From positions 1 through 12,422 of the forward strand of contig CAZMRK010000215.1 of the NCBI GenBank assembly GCA_964568355.1: DNA of 12,422 nucleotides, in the 5' to 3' direction. This document shows positions 6,270-12,422 of the stretch, one piece after another. Each line of letters starts with the position of its first letter. Position 1 is the first letter of the stretch. The translations under genes were made by a program, and so were the position numbers. The DNA comes from JAJPJX01 sp964568355 (GTDB lineage Bacteria; Acidobacteriota; Terriglobia; Bryobacterales; Bryobacteraceae). The notes under the pieces were generated by a model. It saw nothing but the letters and a program-made list of their open reading frames with translations. It was not told where the DNA came from and searched no databases.

Positions 6270-8151
6270 GGATGACCGGGCGATGGGCGGGGTCGGAGAC
6301 GGCGCGGCGGAGCACTTCGTGCGTGACCGGCGCCACGTCTCCTTCACCAAAGAGGAGGAAACGGATCAGGTTCATGATGGGGTTGCCCTCGGTCCACTGG
6401 AAATAGCCGTGGGGTAGCCTTTCCGTCGTCTTCTCCATGTGGATGAGGAAGGCGGCGATTGCGTTCGCCACCACGGGACTGCGAGTGTACAGCAGTGCGT
6501 GGCGGCCCACCCGCTTCCCGGTTACGTAGAGGGTGTGTTCGAACTGGGAGGCATCCCCCACTTCGACTTCGAAGAAATAGATCTGCTCGTGGGGGCCGAG
6601 ACCGTGTACCGCACGAATGTGCCGGTCGGCTTTGTCGAAGGACTCCTCGGTTTCTATACGCGGCCGGCGCGCTACGATGCGAATCACCTGGTCTTTGTCC
6701 TCCACCAGCAACTCCCTGGCGGCATCGTCAAGGACCACATCGCGGATACGAAGCTCGGTGGAACGCACCGCCCGCGAGACCACCGACGTGACCACCATGG
6801 CGCCGATGAAGAACGTGGAAATCTTGATACCTTCCGGGCGCTCATAGATATTGAGCAGGGTGGTATATACAAAAACCAGGGAGATGGCCAGAAAAAGCCA
6901 GCGATACCAGGTTTTCCAGACCGCCATGGTCACCGCGGAGGCAGCCGAGGTAATCAGCACCAGAACGCCGGTGGCATAGGCTCCGCCCTGCGCGTCGACA
7001 TCGGCATGAAAGAGGATGGTGACCGTGAAGGTGACGGCAACGAAGACCAACACCAGAGGCCGGGAGGCGCGAGCCCATTCCGGCGCCATTCCGAAGCGGG
7101 GCAGATAGCGCGGAATCAGATTCAACAACCCCGCCATGGCCGAGGCTCCCGCAAACGCCAGGATCGTTGCCGTAGCGACGTCATAGCAGGAGCCAAATAC
7201 ATTCCCGAGGTAGTGGTGCGCCAGATACGCCAGCGCGCGTCCATTGGCCTCTCCTCCAGCCTGAAATTTTTCGGCGGGAATCAGCAGCGTGGTAATGATG
7301 CTGGAGGACATGAGAAATATGCCCATGATGCTGGCGGCGGTCAGCAGCAATTTGCGCGCATTGCGCACCCGCTCGCGGGCATTCCTGCCGCGAATCAGGG
7401 GCATCACCGTTACGCCGGTCTCAAAGCCCGAGAGGCCGAGGGCCAGTTTTGGGAACAGCACCAGAGAGACTGCCACCATGCCTAACGGGCTGCTGTGTCT
7501 GGCCAGCAGAAGTTCCTTCCACTTCGCGAGCAACATCGGAGTGCGCACAACCTCGCGGATGCCGGCCACAGCGACCACCAGATTCAAGGCCAGGTAGATT
7601 CCCACCAGGACCACCGCCACGCCAATCGCCTCTTTGAATCCTTTTAGAAAGATGCCCCCCAAAGCAGCCAGCAGCAGCAGGGTCACGGCCATCTGGCTCT
7701 TCATCCATTCCGGAGTGAACGGATTCTGGAGGAAGTGCGCCGCGGCATCAGCGGCAGAGAGGGTCATGGTGATGACGAAATCGGTGGTGGCAAACCCCAG
7801 AAGGATAAGGACGAAAGTTTTCCCGCTCCATTGCGGAAAAACCCGTTCCATCATGCCGATGCTGCCGTGACCCCCGGGGCTGGCGCCGGCCACATAGCTG
7901 TAGACCGGCAGGGCCCCCAGAAACGTCACCAGAATCAGGATCAGCGTGGCTAACGGAGAGAGCGCACCGGCGGCCAGGAAGGCGATGCTGGGCTGATATC
8001 CGAGTGTGGAAAAATAGTCCACTCCGGTCAGACACATGACCCGCCACCAGGGGTGTTTCGCCTCGGGTTCATTGCGCATGCTTTTGGGGAGACGAAGATC
8101 AGCGAGCAGCCAGTCGGAAAGACCCACCGCGCCAGTATAAACAATCAGCAC
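6259..8151 (-). CDS. APC-superfamily amino-acid permease with soluble C-terminal domain
   Basis: 630 residues from GTG at 8151; an ATG at 8079 would remove 24 residues and neither start has a good ribosome site. WWRVMCLTGVDYFSTLGYQP near residue 35 marks the start of the membrane part and is characteristic of a group of bacterial APC permeases annotated as amino-acid transporters. About 12 hydrophobic segments follow to residue 459 or so, including LILILVTFLGALPVY and FATTDFVITMTLSAADA. Residues 460-630 are soluble (RIRDVVLDDAARELLVEDKD, then an alpha/beta region with IYFFEVEV and HALLYTRSP), presumably cytoplasmic, of unknown function. The substrate is not certain. The gene lies 75 bases after the activator gene and 33-111 bases before the DASS transporter. 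Confidence 0.8.
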   Translation of the reverse strand: MLIVYTGAVGLSDWLLADLRLPKSMRNEPEAKHPWWRVMCLTGVDYFSTLGYQPSIAFLAAGALSPLATLILILVTFLGALPVYSYVAGASPGGHGSIGMMERVFPQWSGKTFVLILLGFATTDFVITMTLSAADAAAHFLQNPFTPEWMKSQMAVTLLLLAALGGIFLKGFKEAIGVAVVLVGIYLALNLVVAVAGIREVVRTPMLLAKWKELLLARHSSPLGMVAVSLVLFPKLALGLSGFETGVTVMPLIRGRNARERVRNARKLLLTAASIMGIFLMSSSIITTLLIPAEKFQAGGEANGRALAYLAHHYLGNVFGSCYDVATATILAFAGASAMAGLLNLIPRYLPRFGMAPEWARASRPLVLVFVAVTFTVTILFHADVDAQGGAYATGVLVLITSAASAVTMAVWKTWYRWLFLAISLVFVYTTLLNIYERPEGIKISTFFIGAMVVTSVVSRAVRSTELRIRDVVLDDAARELLVEDKDQVIRIVARRPRIETEESFDKADRHIRAVHGLGPHEQIYFFEVEVGDASQFEHTLYVTGKRVGRHALLYTRSPVVANAIAAFLIHMEKTTERLPHGYFQWTEGNPIMNLIRFLLFGEGDVAPVTHEVLRRAVSDPAHRPVIHVS

Positions 8152-8226
8152 AGGACCAAGGGCGAAGCCTGGCCTGGATGTCGAAGATCGAACAGCGGCC
8201 GAGTGCCCACTGGAAGCTTCTAGACT

Positions 8227-9567
8227 TTAGCGAAGATTAAACTTCTTCATCTTGTAACGCAGCGTGTCGCGCGTAATCCGCAGCAGGCGTGCCGCCTGGG
8301 TCTGGTTACCGCCGGTCTTTTCCAAGGCCCGGGCGAGCAGGTGCTTCTCGTTTTCCTCCAGCGAAATGCCCTCGGCGGGAATATCCTGGGTGGCGGCCGG
8401 CTCTTCATGTACGCCGTCGGGCCGGGTGATCGCGATCGGCAGGCTGGAAGGGGTGATCAACGACGTCTCTTCCAGGATCATGGCGCGTTCGATAGCATTG
8501 CGCAGTTCGCGCACATTCCCCGGCCAGTCGTGGCTGAGCAACAGCTTGCGGGCGCCGTCGCTGATCCCTTCGATATTCCGCCGGAACTTGCGGTTATAGT
8601 GCTCGATGAAGAACTTGACCATCGGCAGGACGTCTTCTGGCCGCTCGCGCAGGGGCGGGATCGAAATCTGGATCACGTTGAGCCGGAAGTAGAGGTCCTG
8701 GCGGAAGGCGCCCTCTTTGACCGCCTCGCGCAGGTTCTTGTTGGTCGCGGCAATCACCCGCAGATCCAGTTGGATATCCTTCAGCCCGCCCAATCGCCGG
8801 AAGCTCTGCTCTTCCAGCACTCGTAGCAGTTTGGCCTGCAACATCAACGGGATCTCGCCAATCTCGTCGAGAAACAGAGTGCCTTTATCGGCCAGCTCGA
8901 AGATCCCGCGCTTCTGCGAGCGGGCATCGGTGAACGCGCCCTTCTCGTAGCCGAACAGCTCGCTTTCGAGCAAAGTCTCCGGGATGGCGGCACAGTTGAT
9001 GGCGATGAACGGCTCCGCCTGGCGCAGGCTCTGGTAGTGCAAGGTTTTCGCGATCAGGTCTTTACCTGTACCGTTTTCGCCTTCGAGCAGGATCGTGGTG
9101 GCCTCGCTCGAAGCCACCCGGCGCACAAAGTTGAGGACCTCGCGCATCCCCGGCGACTCGGCGATGACCTCGCGCTTCTGGGGAGCGGCCTCTTCGGTGA
9201 TGTCCTTGATCGTGGCCACCACCCCTTCCAGGCGGCCGTCGGGATCGAACATCTGTGTCGTCCGCATCACCACCAGGCGTTCCATGCCATTGTCGGTGTG
9301 CAGGCGGACGGTGCAGTTGGGGGCCGCCGGAGCCTGGTTCAGCCCCACCAGGACGCCGCAGCCAGGCTCGCATACGCCGCAGCGGAAGATCTCCTGGCAG
9401 TGCCTGCCCACCATGTCTTCGGCAACCATGCCAAACAGCTTCTCCGCGGCTCGGTTCACCCCCGTGATGCGAAAATCCGGGTCGTACAGGACGAGAGCGT
9501 CCGAAAGCTGGTCAAAGACTGTCTCCAGTAAGCTGGTGCGTTGCCACTCCGGACTTAATTTCGACAT
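8227..9567 (-). CDS. Sigma-54-dependent activator: Cys-rich PAS, AAA+, Fis-type HTH
   Basis: 446 residues from ATG at 9567 (MSKLSPEW); a GTG at 9579 adds four. Numbering here is from the GTG. A PAS domain (about 15-130) contains C61, C67, C70 and C74 in CQEIFRCGVCEPGC plus C89, a cluster suited to a thiol, Fe-S or other redox sensor. The AAA+ domain has Walker A GENGTGKD (167-174), the sigma-54 contact loop as GAFTDA (214-219; consensus GAFTGA), Walker B GTLFLDEI (233-240) and the RERPEDV and DWPGNVREL motifs. A Fis-type helix-turn-helix occupies 405-450 (NQTQAARLLRITRDTLRYKM). There is no REC domain, so it is not a classical response regulator. It is divergent from a cytochrome cluster carrying two sigma-54 promoter candidates, which are its likely targets. 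Confidence 0.92.
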   Translation of the reverse strand: MSKLSPEWQRTSLLETVFDQLSDALVLYDPDFRITGVNRAAEKLFGMVAEDMVGRHCQEIFRCGVCEPGCGVLVGLNQAPAAPNCTVRLHTDNGMERLVVMRTTQMFDPDGRLEGVVATIKDITEEAAPQKREVIAESPGMREVLNFVRRVASSEATTILLEGENGTGKDLIAKTLHYQSLRQAEPFIAINCAAIPETLLESELFGYEKGAFTDARSQKRGIFELADKGTLFLDEIGEIPLMLQAKLLRVLEEQSFRRLGGLKDIQLDLRVIAATNKNLREAVKEGAFRQDLYFRLNVIQISIPPLRERPEDVLPMVKFFIEHYNRKFRRNIEGISDGARKLLLSHDWPGNVRELRNAIERAMILEETSLITPSSLPIAITRPDGVHEEPAATQDIPAEGISLEENEKHLLARALEKTGGNQTQAARLLRITRDTLRYKMKKFNLR

Positions 9568-9592
9568 GGGGATATCCACACCACTAACTGTG

Positions 9593-9598
9593 ATTATA
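9593..9598 (-). promoter_or_regulatory. Putative -10 element (TATAAT) of the activator gene
   Basis: On the minus strand a perfect TATAAT lies 25 bases before the ATG at 9567. TTGACG at 9611-9616 is only 12 bases upstream, too close for a normal -35. The element overlaps the TAACTGTGATTA motif (9585-9596), so a factor bound there would block the promoter. Confidence 0.4.
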
Positions 9599-9640
9599 AC
9601 AGTCCGTCTGCGTCAATTAGCCCAATTCCCAAGAGAAAAG

Positions 9641-9689
9641 CGGGGCCAAATCCCCCGTATCGCCTTTGGCAGGGGGCGCTAAGCCCCTG
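9641..9689. promoter_or_regulatory. Two G4/C4 inverted repeats, possible upstream activator sites
   Basis: CGGGG-N7-CCCCG (9641-9657) and CAGGGG-N8-CCCCTG (9670-9689) are centred about 30 bp apart, close to three helical turns. They lie about 110 and 80 bases before the start predicted from the sigma-54 promoter at 9732. Paired dyads at this distance are typical for sigma-54 activators. The sites are visible; their role is inference. Confidence 0.4.
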
Positions 9690-9731
9690 AGAACGCTAGT
9701 CCGTTCCGCGCGTCAGCAGGTGCCGAATCGT

Positions 9732-9747
9732 TGGCGACGCAATTGCA
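9732..9747 (+). promoter_or_regulatory. Sigma-54 (-24/-12) promoter for the cytochrome cluster
   Basis: TGGCGA-CGCAA-TTGCA matches the sigma-54 consensus TGGCAC-N5-TTGCA, with GG and GC exactly 12 bases apart and a perfect TTGCA. Transcription would start near 9758, giving a very short leader that still includes the GGAGG at 9760-9764 before ATG 9769. The divergent neighbour encodes a sigma-54 activator. Confidence 0.7.
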
Positions 9748-9768
9748 ACTCCGCCAAGTGGAGGCAAC

Positions 9769-9990
9769 ATGTCGAAACTGAAGTTCATTCTCCCGGCGGC
9801 AATCCTGATCGGCGGCGTTCTGGTCTCGACTACGTCTTCGTACGGCAAGGCAGAGTACGTCAAGACAACCAAAAAAGGTTGCGCATACTGCCACGTGGAT
9901 GCCAAAGCGAAGCCCAAGGAGTTGACCGAGGCCGGCAAATATTTTAAAGAACACAATAACTCCCTGGACGGCTACAAGAGCGCGAAATAG
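9769..9990 (+). CDS. Small periplasmic monoheme cytochrome c
   Basis: 73 residues. A Sec signal (SKLKFILPAAILIGGVLVSTTSS) would release a mature protein of about 45-50 residues. One heme site, C38-A-Y-C41-H42, is followed by VDAKAKPKELTEAGKYFKEHNNS. The mature part has no methionine, so the sixth heme ligand is probably His62 or absent, implying a low potential or an open site. TEAGKYFKEH resembles small cytochromes with CAYCHV sites in other soil and metal-reducing bacteria. It is likely a soluble electron shuttle for the cytochrome encoded downstream. GGAGG lies 4 bases before the ATG. It is first in the + strand cluster, directly after a sigma-54 promoter candidate, and 27 bases before the next gene. 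Confidence 0.85.
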   Translation: MSKLKFILPAAILIGGVLVSTTSSYGKAEYVKTTKKGCAYCHVDAKAKPKELTEAGKYFKEHNNSLDGYKSAK

Positions 9991-10017
9991 CCGGGATCAA
10001 GGAGCGGAGTCTGGAAT

Positions 10018-10452
10018 ATGCAAACGGTTCAGCTCGTTATCGCTGATGCCGTGTACGCAGCGGCATTGCGGGAAGCCCTGACGCGGAGCGGCCCCTGGCA
10101 GGTGGTATGTCTGCCGGATCCGGAGCCAAGCCAGCGTTGCGTCCTGGTCCTGGACGAAGAGGCATTCAACCGGCTGAGTCTGCCGCTGGCCAATCCCGAG
10201 CGCGTAGTGCTGATCACGCGCAAGGACCCGCATCATCTGTCCCAGGCCTGGGATGCCGGCATCATGTCGGTGGTGTCGGTGGACGATGCTCCGAATACTG
10301 TTCTATTGGCTGTCATGGCGGCGGCCCTCCGCGTGCCGAAGGCACAGGCCGCCGTAATTCTCAGTGGTATATCCCCCAGTAGCCCTGAGGCGCCTGCGCC
10401 AATTTCCCCAGAAAATCTGAATTCCACGCTAAAAAGGTCTAAAATCCCCTAA
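10018..10452 (+). CDS. Degenerate receiver-like (pseudo-REC) protein
   Basis: 144 residues, no signal peptide or membrane helix. Residues 1-105 follow the alternating beta-alpha pattern of a response-regulator receiver: VQLVIAD (one acidic residue, D10), VLVLDEEAF with D46 where the phospho-Asp would be, VVLITRKD with T67, then a helix, DAGIMSVV and a final helix. The usual beta-5 lysine is missing (MSVVSVDD), and only one of the two acidic-pocket residues is seen, so phosphorylation may be weak or absent. The last 30 residues are Pro/Ser-rich and end KRSKIP. There is no output domain. No exact family is recognised. GGAGT 7 bases before the ATG serves as ribosome site. Its place between cytochrome genes suggests a regulatory or partner-binding role. 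Confidence 0.65.
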   Translation: MQTVQLVIADAVYAAALREALTRSGPWQVVCLPDPEPSQRCVLVLDEEAFNRLSLPLANPERVVLITRKDPHHLSQAWDAGIMSVVSVDDAPNTVLLAVMAAALRVPKAQAAVILSGISPSSPEAPAPISPENLNSTLKRSKIP

Positions 10453-10459
10453 TTCTCCA

Positions 10460-10475
10460 TGGTCCCCGGCGTGCA
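10460..10475 (+). promoter_or_regulatory. Second sigma-54 (-24/-12) promoter candidate
   Basis: TGGTCC-CCGGC-GTGCA keeps the essential GG and GC exactly 12 bases apart; CA at positions 4-5 of the -24 element is not conserved. The predicted start near 10486 leaves a 20-base leader holding GGAG 6 bases before ATG 10506, an ideal layout. It would let the Cys-repeat, membrane and nine-heme genes be transcribed separately from the first two genes. Confidence 0.55.
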
Positions 10476-10505
10476 ATAGCTTCCATTCCGGGAAAGGAGT
10501 TCATC

Positions 10506-10907
10506 ATGGACCGATCGTTGGCAGATCTGGAAGCCATTGTCCGGACGAAAATCTGCGGCGTCTGTTCGGACCGCACGATAGATGGACAATGCGGTCTCGA
10601 AGACTCTTCCGCGTGTGCGCTGTTCGCATTATTCCCGTTGGTGGCCAAGGCCATCCAGTCCACCGATAGCGTCGATATCCGGGACTATATCCAGGCGATC
10701 CGCAGCCAGGTCTGCTCCGTCTGCGTCAACCAGGCGCAGGACGGAAGCTGCGAGACGCGGCGGCAGGTGCAGTGCGCACTCGATGCCTACCTGGTGCTGA
10801 TCGTAGAAGCCATTGAAGAAGCCACCGGGGGCAAGTTCGACCGGAGCGGCCTCGATTCCCAAAGAGCCGCCATCGGCATGTCCCCGAACCCGTTTACGCA
10901 GTTGTAG
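10506..10907 (+). CDS. Double Cys4-repeat protein, putative metal or Fe-S binding
   Basis: 133 residues, no signal peptide, so probably cytoplasmic. It contains two copies of an identical spacing, C-x2-C-x8-C-x7-C, at C17/C20/C29/C37 and C70/C73/C82/C90. The copies also share the context IR-x2-(I/V)C-x-VC and DG-x-C, and each CAL is followed by a hydrophobic helix (ALFPLVAKAI; AYLVLIVEAI). This is an internal duplication of about 53 residues. Four cysteines per repeat suit a [4Fe-4S] cluster or a zinc site; the heme motif CXXCH is absent. I recognise no named family. AAGGAG before the ATG is strong and a sigma-54 promoter candidate lies just upstream. A cytoplasmic electron-transfer or redox-sensing partner of the membrane cytochrome is a plausible inference. 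Confidence 0.8.
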   Translation: MDRSLADLEAIVRTKICGVCSDRTIDGQCGLEDSSACALFALFPLVAKAIQSTDSVDIRDYIQAIRSQVCSVCVNQAQDGSCETRRQVQCALDAYLVLIVEAIEEATGGKFDRSGLDSQRAAIGMSPNPFTQL

Positions 10908-10930
10908 AGAAATACAACAGGAGATTAGCG

Positions 10931-11227
10931 ATGAAAATCGAAACGTTGAATTTACTTCCTTTCGCCGTCATCTGGGCCATCCTGGCCGCGATCGTGATCT
11001 TCCTGATCGTGTACCGCCGCAGAGTGGCCCATCAGGAAGACGACACGCTGCGCGTCCTGGAAGGAAGCGATGCAATTACCCAGCAGGTTTCAATCGCGAA
11101 GAAACTGGAACAAATCGACCGGTGGGGCAAAACGCTCACGGTAGTAGCCCTGGTGTACGGCGTCGCTGTCGGAGTGTCGTACATATACCAGAACTGGGTA
11201 CAAGCTTCCAACTACATGGGACGGTAA
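10931..11227 (+). CDS. Small two-helix inner-membrane protein, unknown function
   Basis: 98 residues. One hydrophobic segment is at about 9-28 (LPFAVIWAILAAIVIFLIVY), followed by RRR and a charged loop of about 35 residues (HQEDDTLRVLEG, KKLEQIDRWGK). A second segment is at about 69-87 (LTVVALVYGVAVGVSYIY). Positive-inside reasoning puts the loop in the cytoplasm and both ends in the periplasm. There are no cysteines and no heme motif. AGGAGA lies 6 bases before the ATG, and the stop is 4 bases from the ATG of the nine-heme cytochrome, so the two are probably co-translated. It may be an anchoring or assembly subunit for that cytochrome. No named family is recognised. Confidence 0.8.
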   Translation: MKIETLNLLPFAVIWAILAAIVIFLIVYRRRVAHQEDDTLRVLEGSDAITQQVSIAKKLEQIDRWGKTLTVVALVYGVAVGVSYIYQNWVQASNYMGR

Positions 11228-11231
11228 ACGC

Positions 11232-12422
11232 ATGAGCCGGGCCACATACCATTCCTTCCTGAAGCTCGGCTTCGTGCTGTTCTGCCTTCTTTTCGGCGTA
11301 ACGGGCGGCACTTTGCGGGCGCAAGCCGCGGCGGAAGCAGCCTGCACATCCTGCCACGATCAGGGGCAGAAGCTGGCAAAGAGCGCTCACGCCGCACTCG
11401 ACTGCACCACCTGTCACGAGAACCACGAGAAGTACCCTCACCCCGCCGGTGTGGCGAAGCCGGCCTGCACGTCGTGCCATGAAAGCCAGGCCGGCGATTA
11501 CGCGCGCGGGGTCCACGGCCAGGCGACAAGGAAGGGCGATGCGGGGGCACCGGATTGCGCGGTCTGTCATGGAAGCGCCCACGAGTTGCTGCCGCCCAAG
11601 TCCGTGGAGTTCCGGAGCAAGGTTCCGGAGACCTGCGGCATGTGCCACACCGAGGTCGTACAGCAGTTCCAGGCGAGCGTGCACGGGCAGGCGCTGGCGC
11701 GCGGGGTAGTGCAAGCGCCGCTCTGCACCGATTGCCACGGCGAGCACTCCATTCTGCCGCACACCAACGCCGCTTCCCCGGTACATTCCGGCAATATCCG
11801 CCAGACCTGTGGCAGTTGCCACGGAGATGTGCGCCTGAACCGCAAGTTCGGTCTGCCCACAGACCGGCTGGTGAGCTTTGACGCTTCCTTCCACGGCCTG
11901 GCAGCGAAAGCCGGTTCGCAGACCGTAGCCAACTGCGCCAGTTGCCACGGCGTCCACAATATTTTGCCCTCGTCGGACCCCAAATCGATGATCAATGCCA
12001 AGAATCTGCCGGCTACCTGCGGCCACTGCCACCCCGGCGCCGGGCAGAGATTCCGGATCGGTCCGGTGCACATCACGGAGGCGGGCACCGAGGCCCCGGC
12101 CGTTCAGTGGGTCCGGCAACTCTACCTGCTTCTGATTCCACTGGTCATCGGCCTGATGCTCCTGCACAACGGAGGCGACTGGGTCCGCAAAGCCATCCGC
12201 ATGCGCAGACGGCCGCTGCCGGCCCGGCGCGACGAGCTTCCAGCCCGCCCGAACCTGCGCATGTTGCCGTTCGAACGGGTACAGCACGTCCTGCTGACTC
12301 TTTCCTTCTGCCTGCTGGCCTGGACCGGCTTCGCCTTGAAGTATCCGGACCAGTGGTGGGCACGTCCGCTGCTGCTGTGGGAAGGCAGCCAGCCCCTGCG
12401 CGGAATCATCCACCGCGTAGCG
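11232..12422 (+). CDS. Nine-heme cytochrome c fused to cytochrome b domain, CbcL-like (3' truncated)
   Basis: 397 residues are visible and the frame is open to the right edge. A Sec signal is near 8-33 (FLKLGFVLFCLLFGVTGG). Nine CXXCH heme sites follow, starting at C38, C58, C79, C109, C135, C165, C193, C235 and C263, with many extra histidines (e.g. CHGEH, CHGVH) suited to bis-His ligation. A membrane helix begins near V291 (RQLYLLLIPLVIGLMLLHNGGDW). After a basic loop comes LPFERVQHVLLTLSFCLLAWTGFALKYPD, and then RGIIHRVA, which are hallmarks of FdnI/HydC-type diheme cytochrome b; H312, H352 and H394 are candidate b-heme ligands. Nine c-hemes plus a b domain is the architecture of Geobacter CbcL, which passes electrons from menaquinol to the periplasm. 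The same role is inferred here. Confidence 0.9.
   Translation, partial: MSRATYHSFLKLGFVLFCLLFGVTGGTLRAQAAAEAACTSCHDQGQKLAKSAHAALDCTTCHENHEKYPHPAGVAKPACTSCHESQAGDYARGVHGQATRKGDAGAPDCAVCHGSAHELLPPKSVEFRSKVPETCGMCHTEVVQQFQASVHGQALARGVVQAPLCTDCHGEHSILPHTNAASPVHSGNIRQTCGSCHGDVRLNRKFGLPTDRLVSFDASFHGLAAKAGSQTVANCASCHGVHNILPSSDPKSMINAKNLPATCGHCHPGAGQRFRIGPVHITEAGTEAPAVQWVRQLYLLLIPLVIGLMLLHNGGDWVRKAIRMRRRPLPARRDELPARPNLRMLPFERVQHVLLTLSFCLLAWTGFALKYPDQWWARPLLLWEGSQPLRGIIHRVA

Noticed and set aside
6439..7485. Long open frame on the + strand opposite the APC permease (348 codons)
   Set aside because: Its composition is that of an antisense frame of a hydrophobic protein, with no recognisable domain; the permease is well supported.
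8194..8209. Minus-strand TGGGCA-N5-CCGCT before the permease as a sigma-54 promoter
   Set aside because: GG and GC spacing fits, but the -12 element lacks its T residues and the -24 element is poor. It could be chance in GC-rich DNA.
9611..9616. TTGACG as the -35 box of the activator gene
   Set aside because: It is only 12 bases from the TATAAT, too short for a working sigma-70 spacer.
9667..9680. TGGCAGGGGGCGCT as a sigma-54 promoter
   Set aside because: The GG-to-GC distance is 10 rather than 12 bases, so it does not fit; the correctly spaced site is at 9732.
11136..12413. Long minus-strand open frame opposite the nine-heme cytochrome (425 codons)
   Set aside because: The + strand encodes nine CXXCH motifs and a cytochrome b domain in one open frame; the minus frame shows no motif.

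Overview
The window looks like chromosomal DNA from a GC-rich member of the Acidobacteriota, possibly a Solibacter/Bryobacter relative. That placement is inferred from protein style: a Tat-leader enolase-superfamily dehydratase, a WWRVMCLTGVDYFSTLGYQP-type permease, a sigma-54 activator and multiheme cytochromes. There is no rRNA or marker gene to confirm it. Gene density is high and no gap exceeds about 190 bases. I see no insertion sequence, tRNA, rRNA, CRISPR array or phage gene.

Left part (1-1623, + strand). A truncated ArgA-like GNAT acetyltransferase ends at 394. A 167-base gap follows, with an unusual C5/G9/C7 homopolymer block and a promoter-like TATAAT. Next comes a stand-alone MoaB/Mog-type molybdopterin-binding protein, closed by a very strong intrinsic terminator.

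Middle part (1625-9567, - strand). Read in the direction of transcription this is a sigma-54 activator with a Cys-rich PAS domain, an APC-type amino-acid permease with a soluble tail, a DASS/SLC13 anion transporter, a HAD phosphatase, a catalytically depleted enolase-superfamily protein, and a complete DgoD-like dehydratase with a Tat-type leader. The last three genes overlap or abut and look like one operon, plausibly for uptake and dehydration of sugar acids. The activator and the permease may be separate units.

Right part (9580-12422, + strand). Diverging from the activator is a redox cluster: a small monoheme cytochrome c, a degenerate receiver-like protein, a protein with two identical C-x2-C-x8-C-x7-C repeats, a two-helix membrane protein, and a nine-heme cytochrome c fused to a cytochrome b domain that runs off the right edge. 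The nine-heme-plus-b layout is that of Geobacter CbcL, an inner-membrane quinol oxidase used in respiration of low-potential extracellular acceptors. Two well-spaced sigma-54 (-24/-12) promoter candidates lie in this cluster, one before the monoheme cytochrome and one before the Cys-repeat gene. Two G4-N7/8-C4 inverted repeats sit where an activator binding site would be expected. The most interesting reading is a redox-sensed, sigma-54-driven electron-export module: the Cys-rich PAS activator next door senses, and the cytochrome operon responds.
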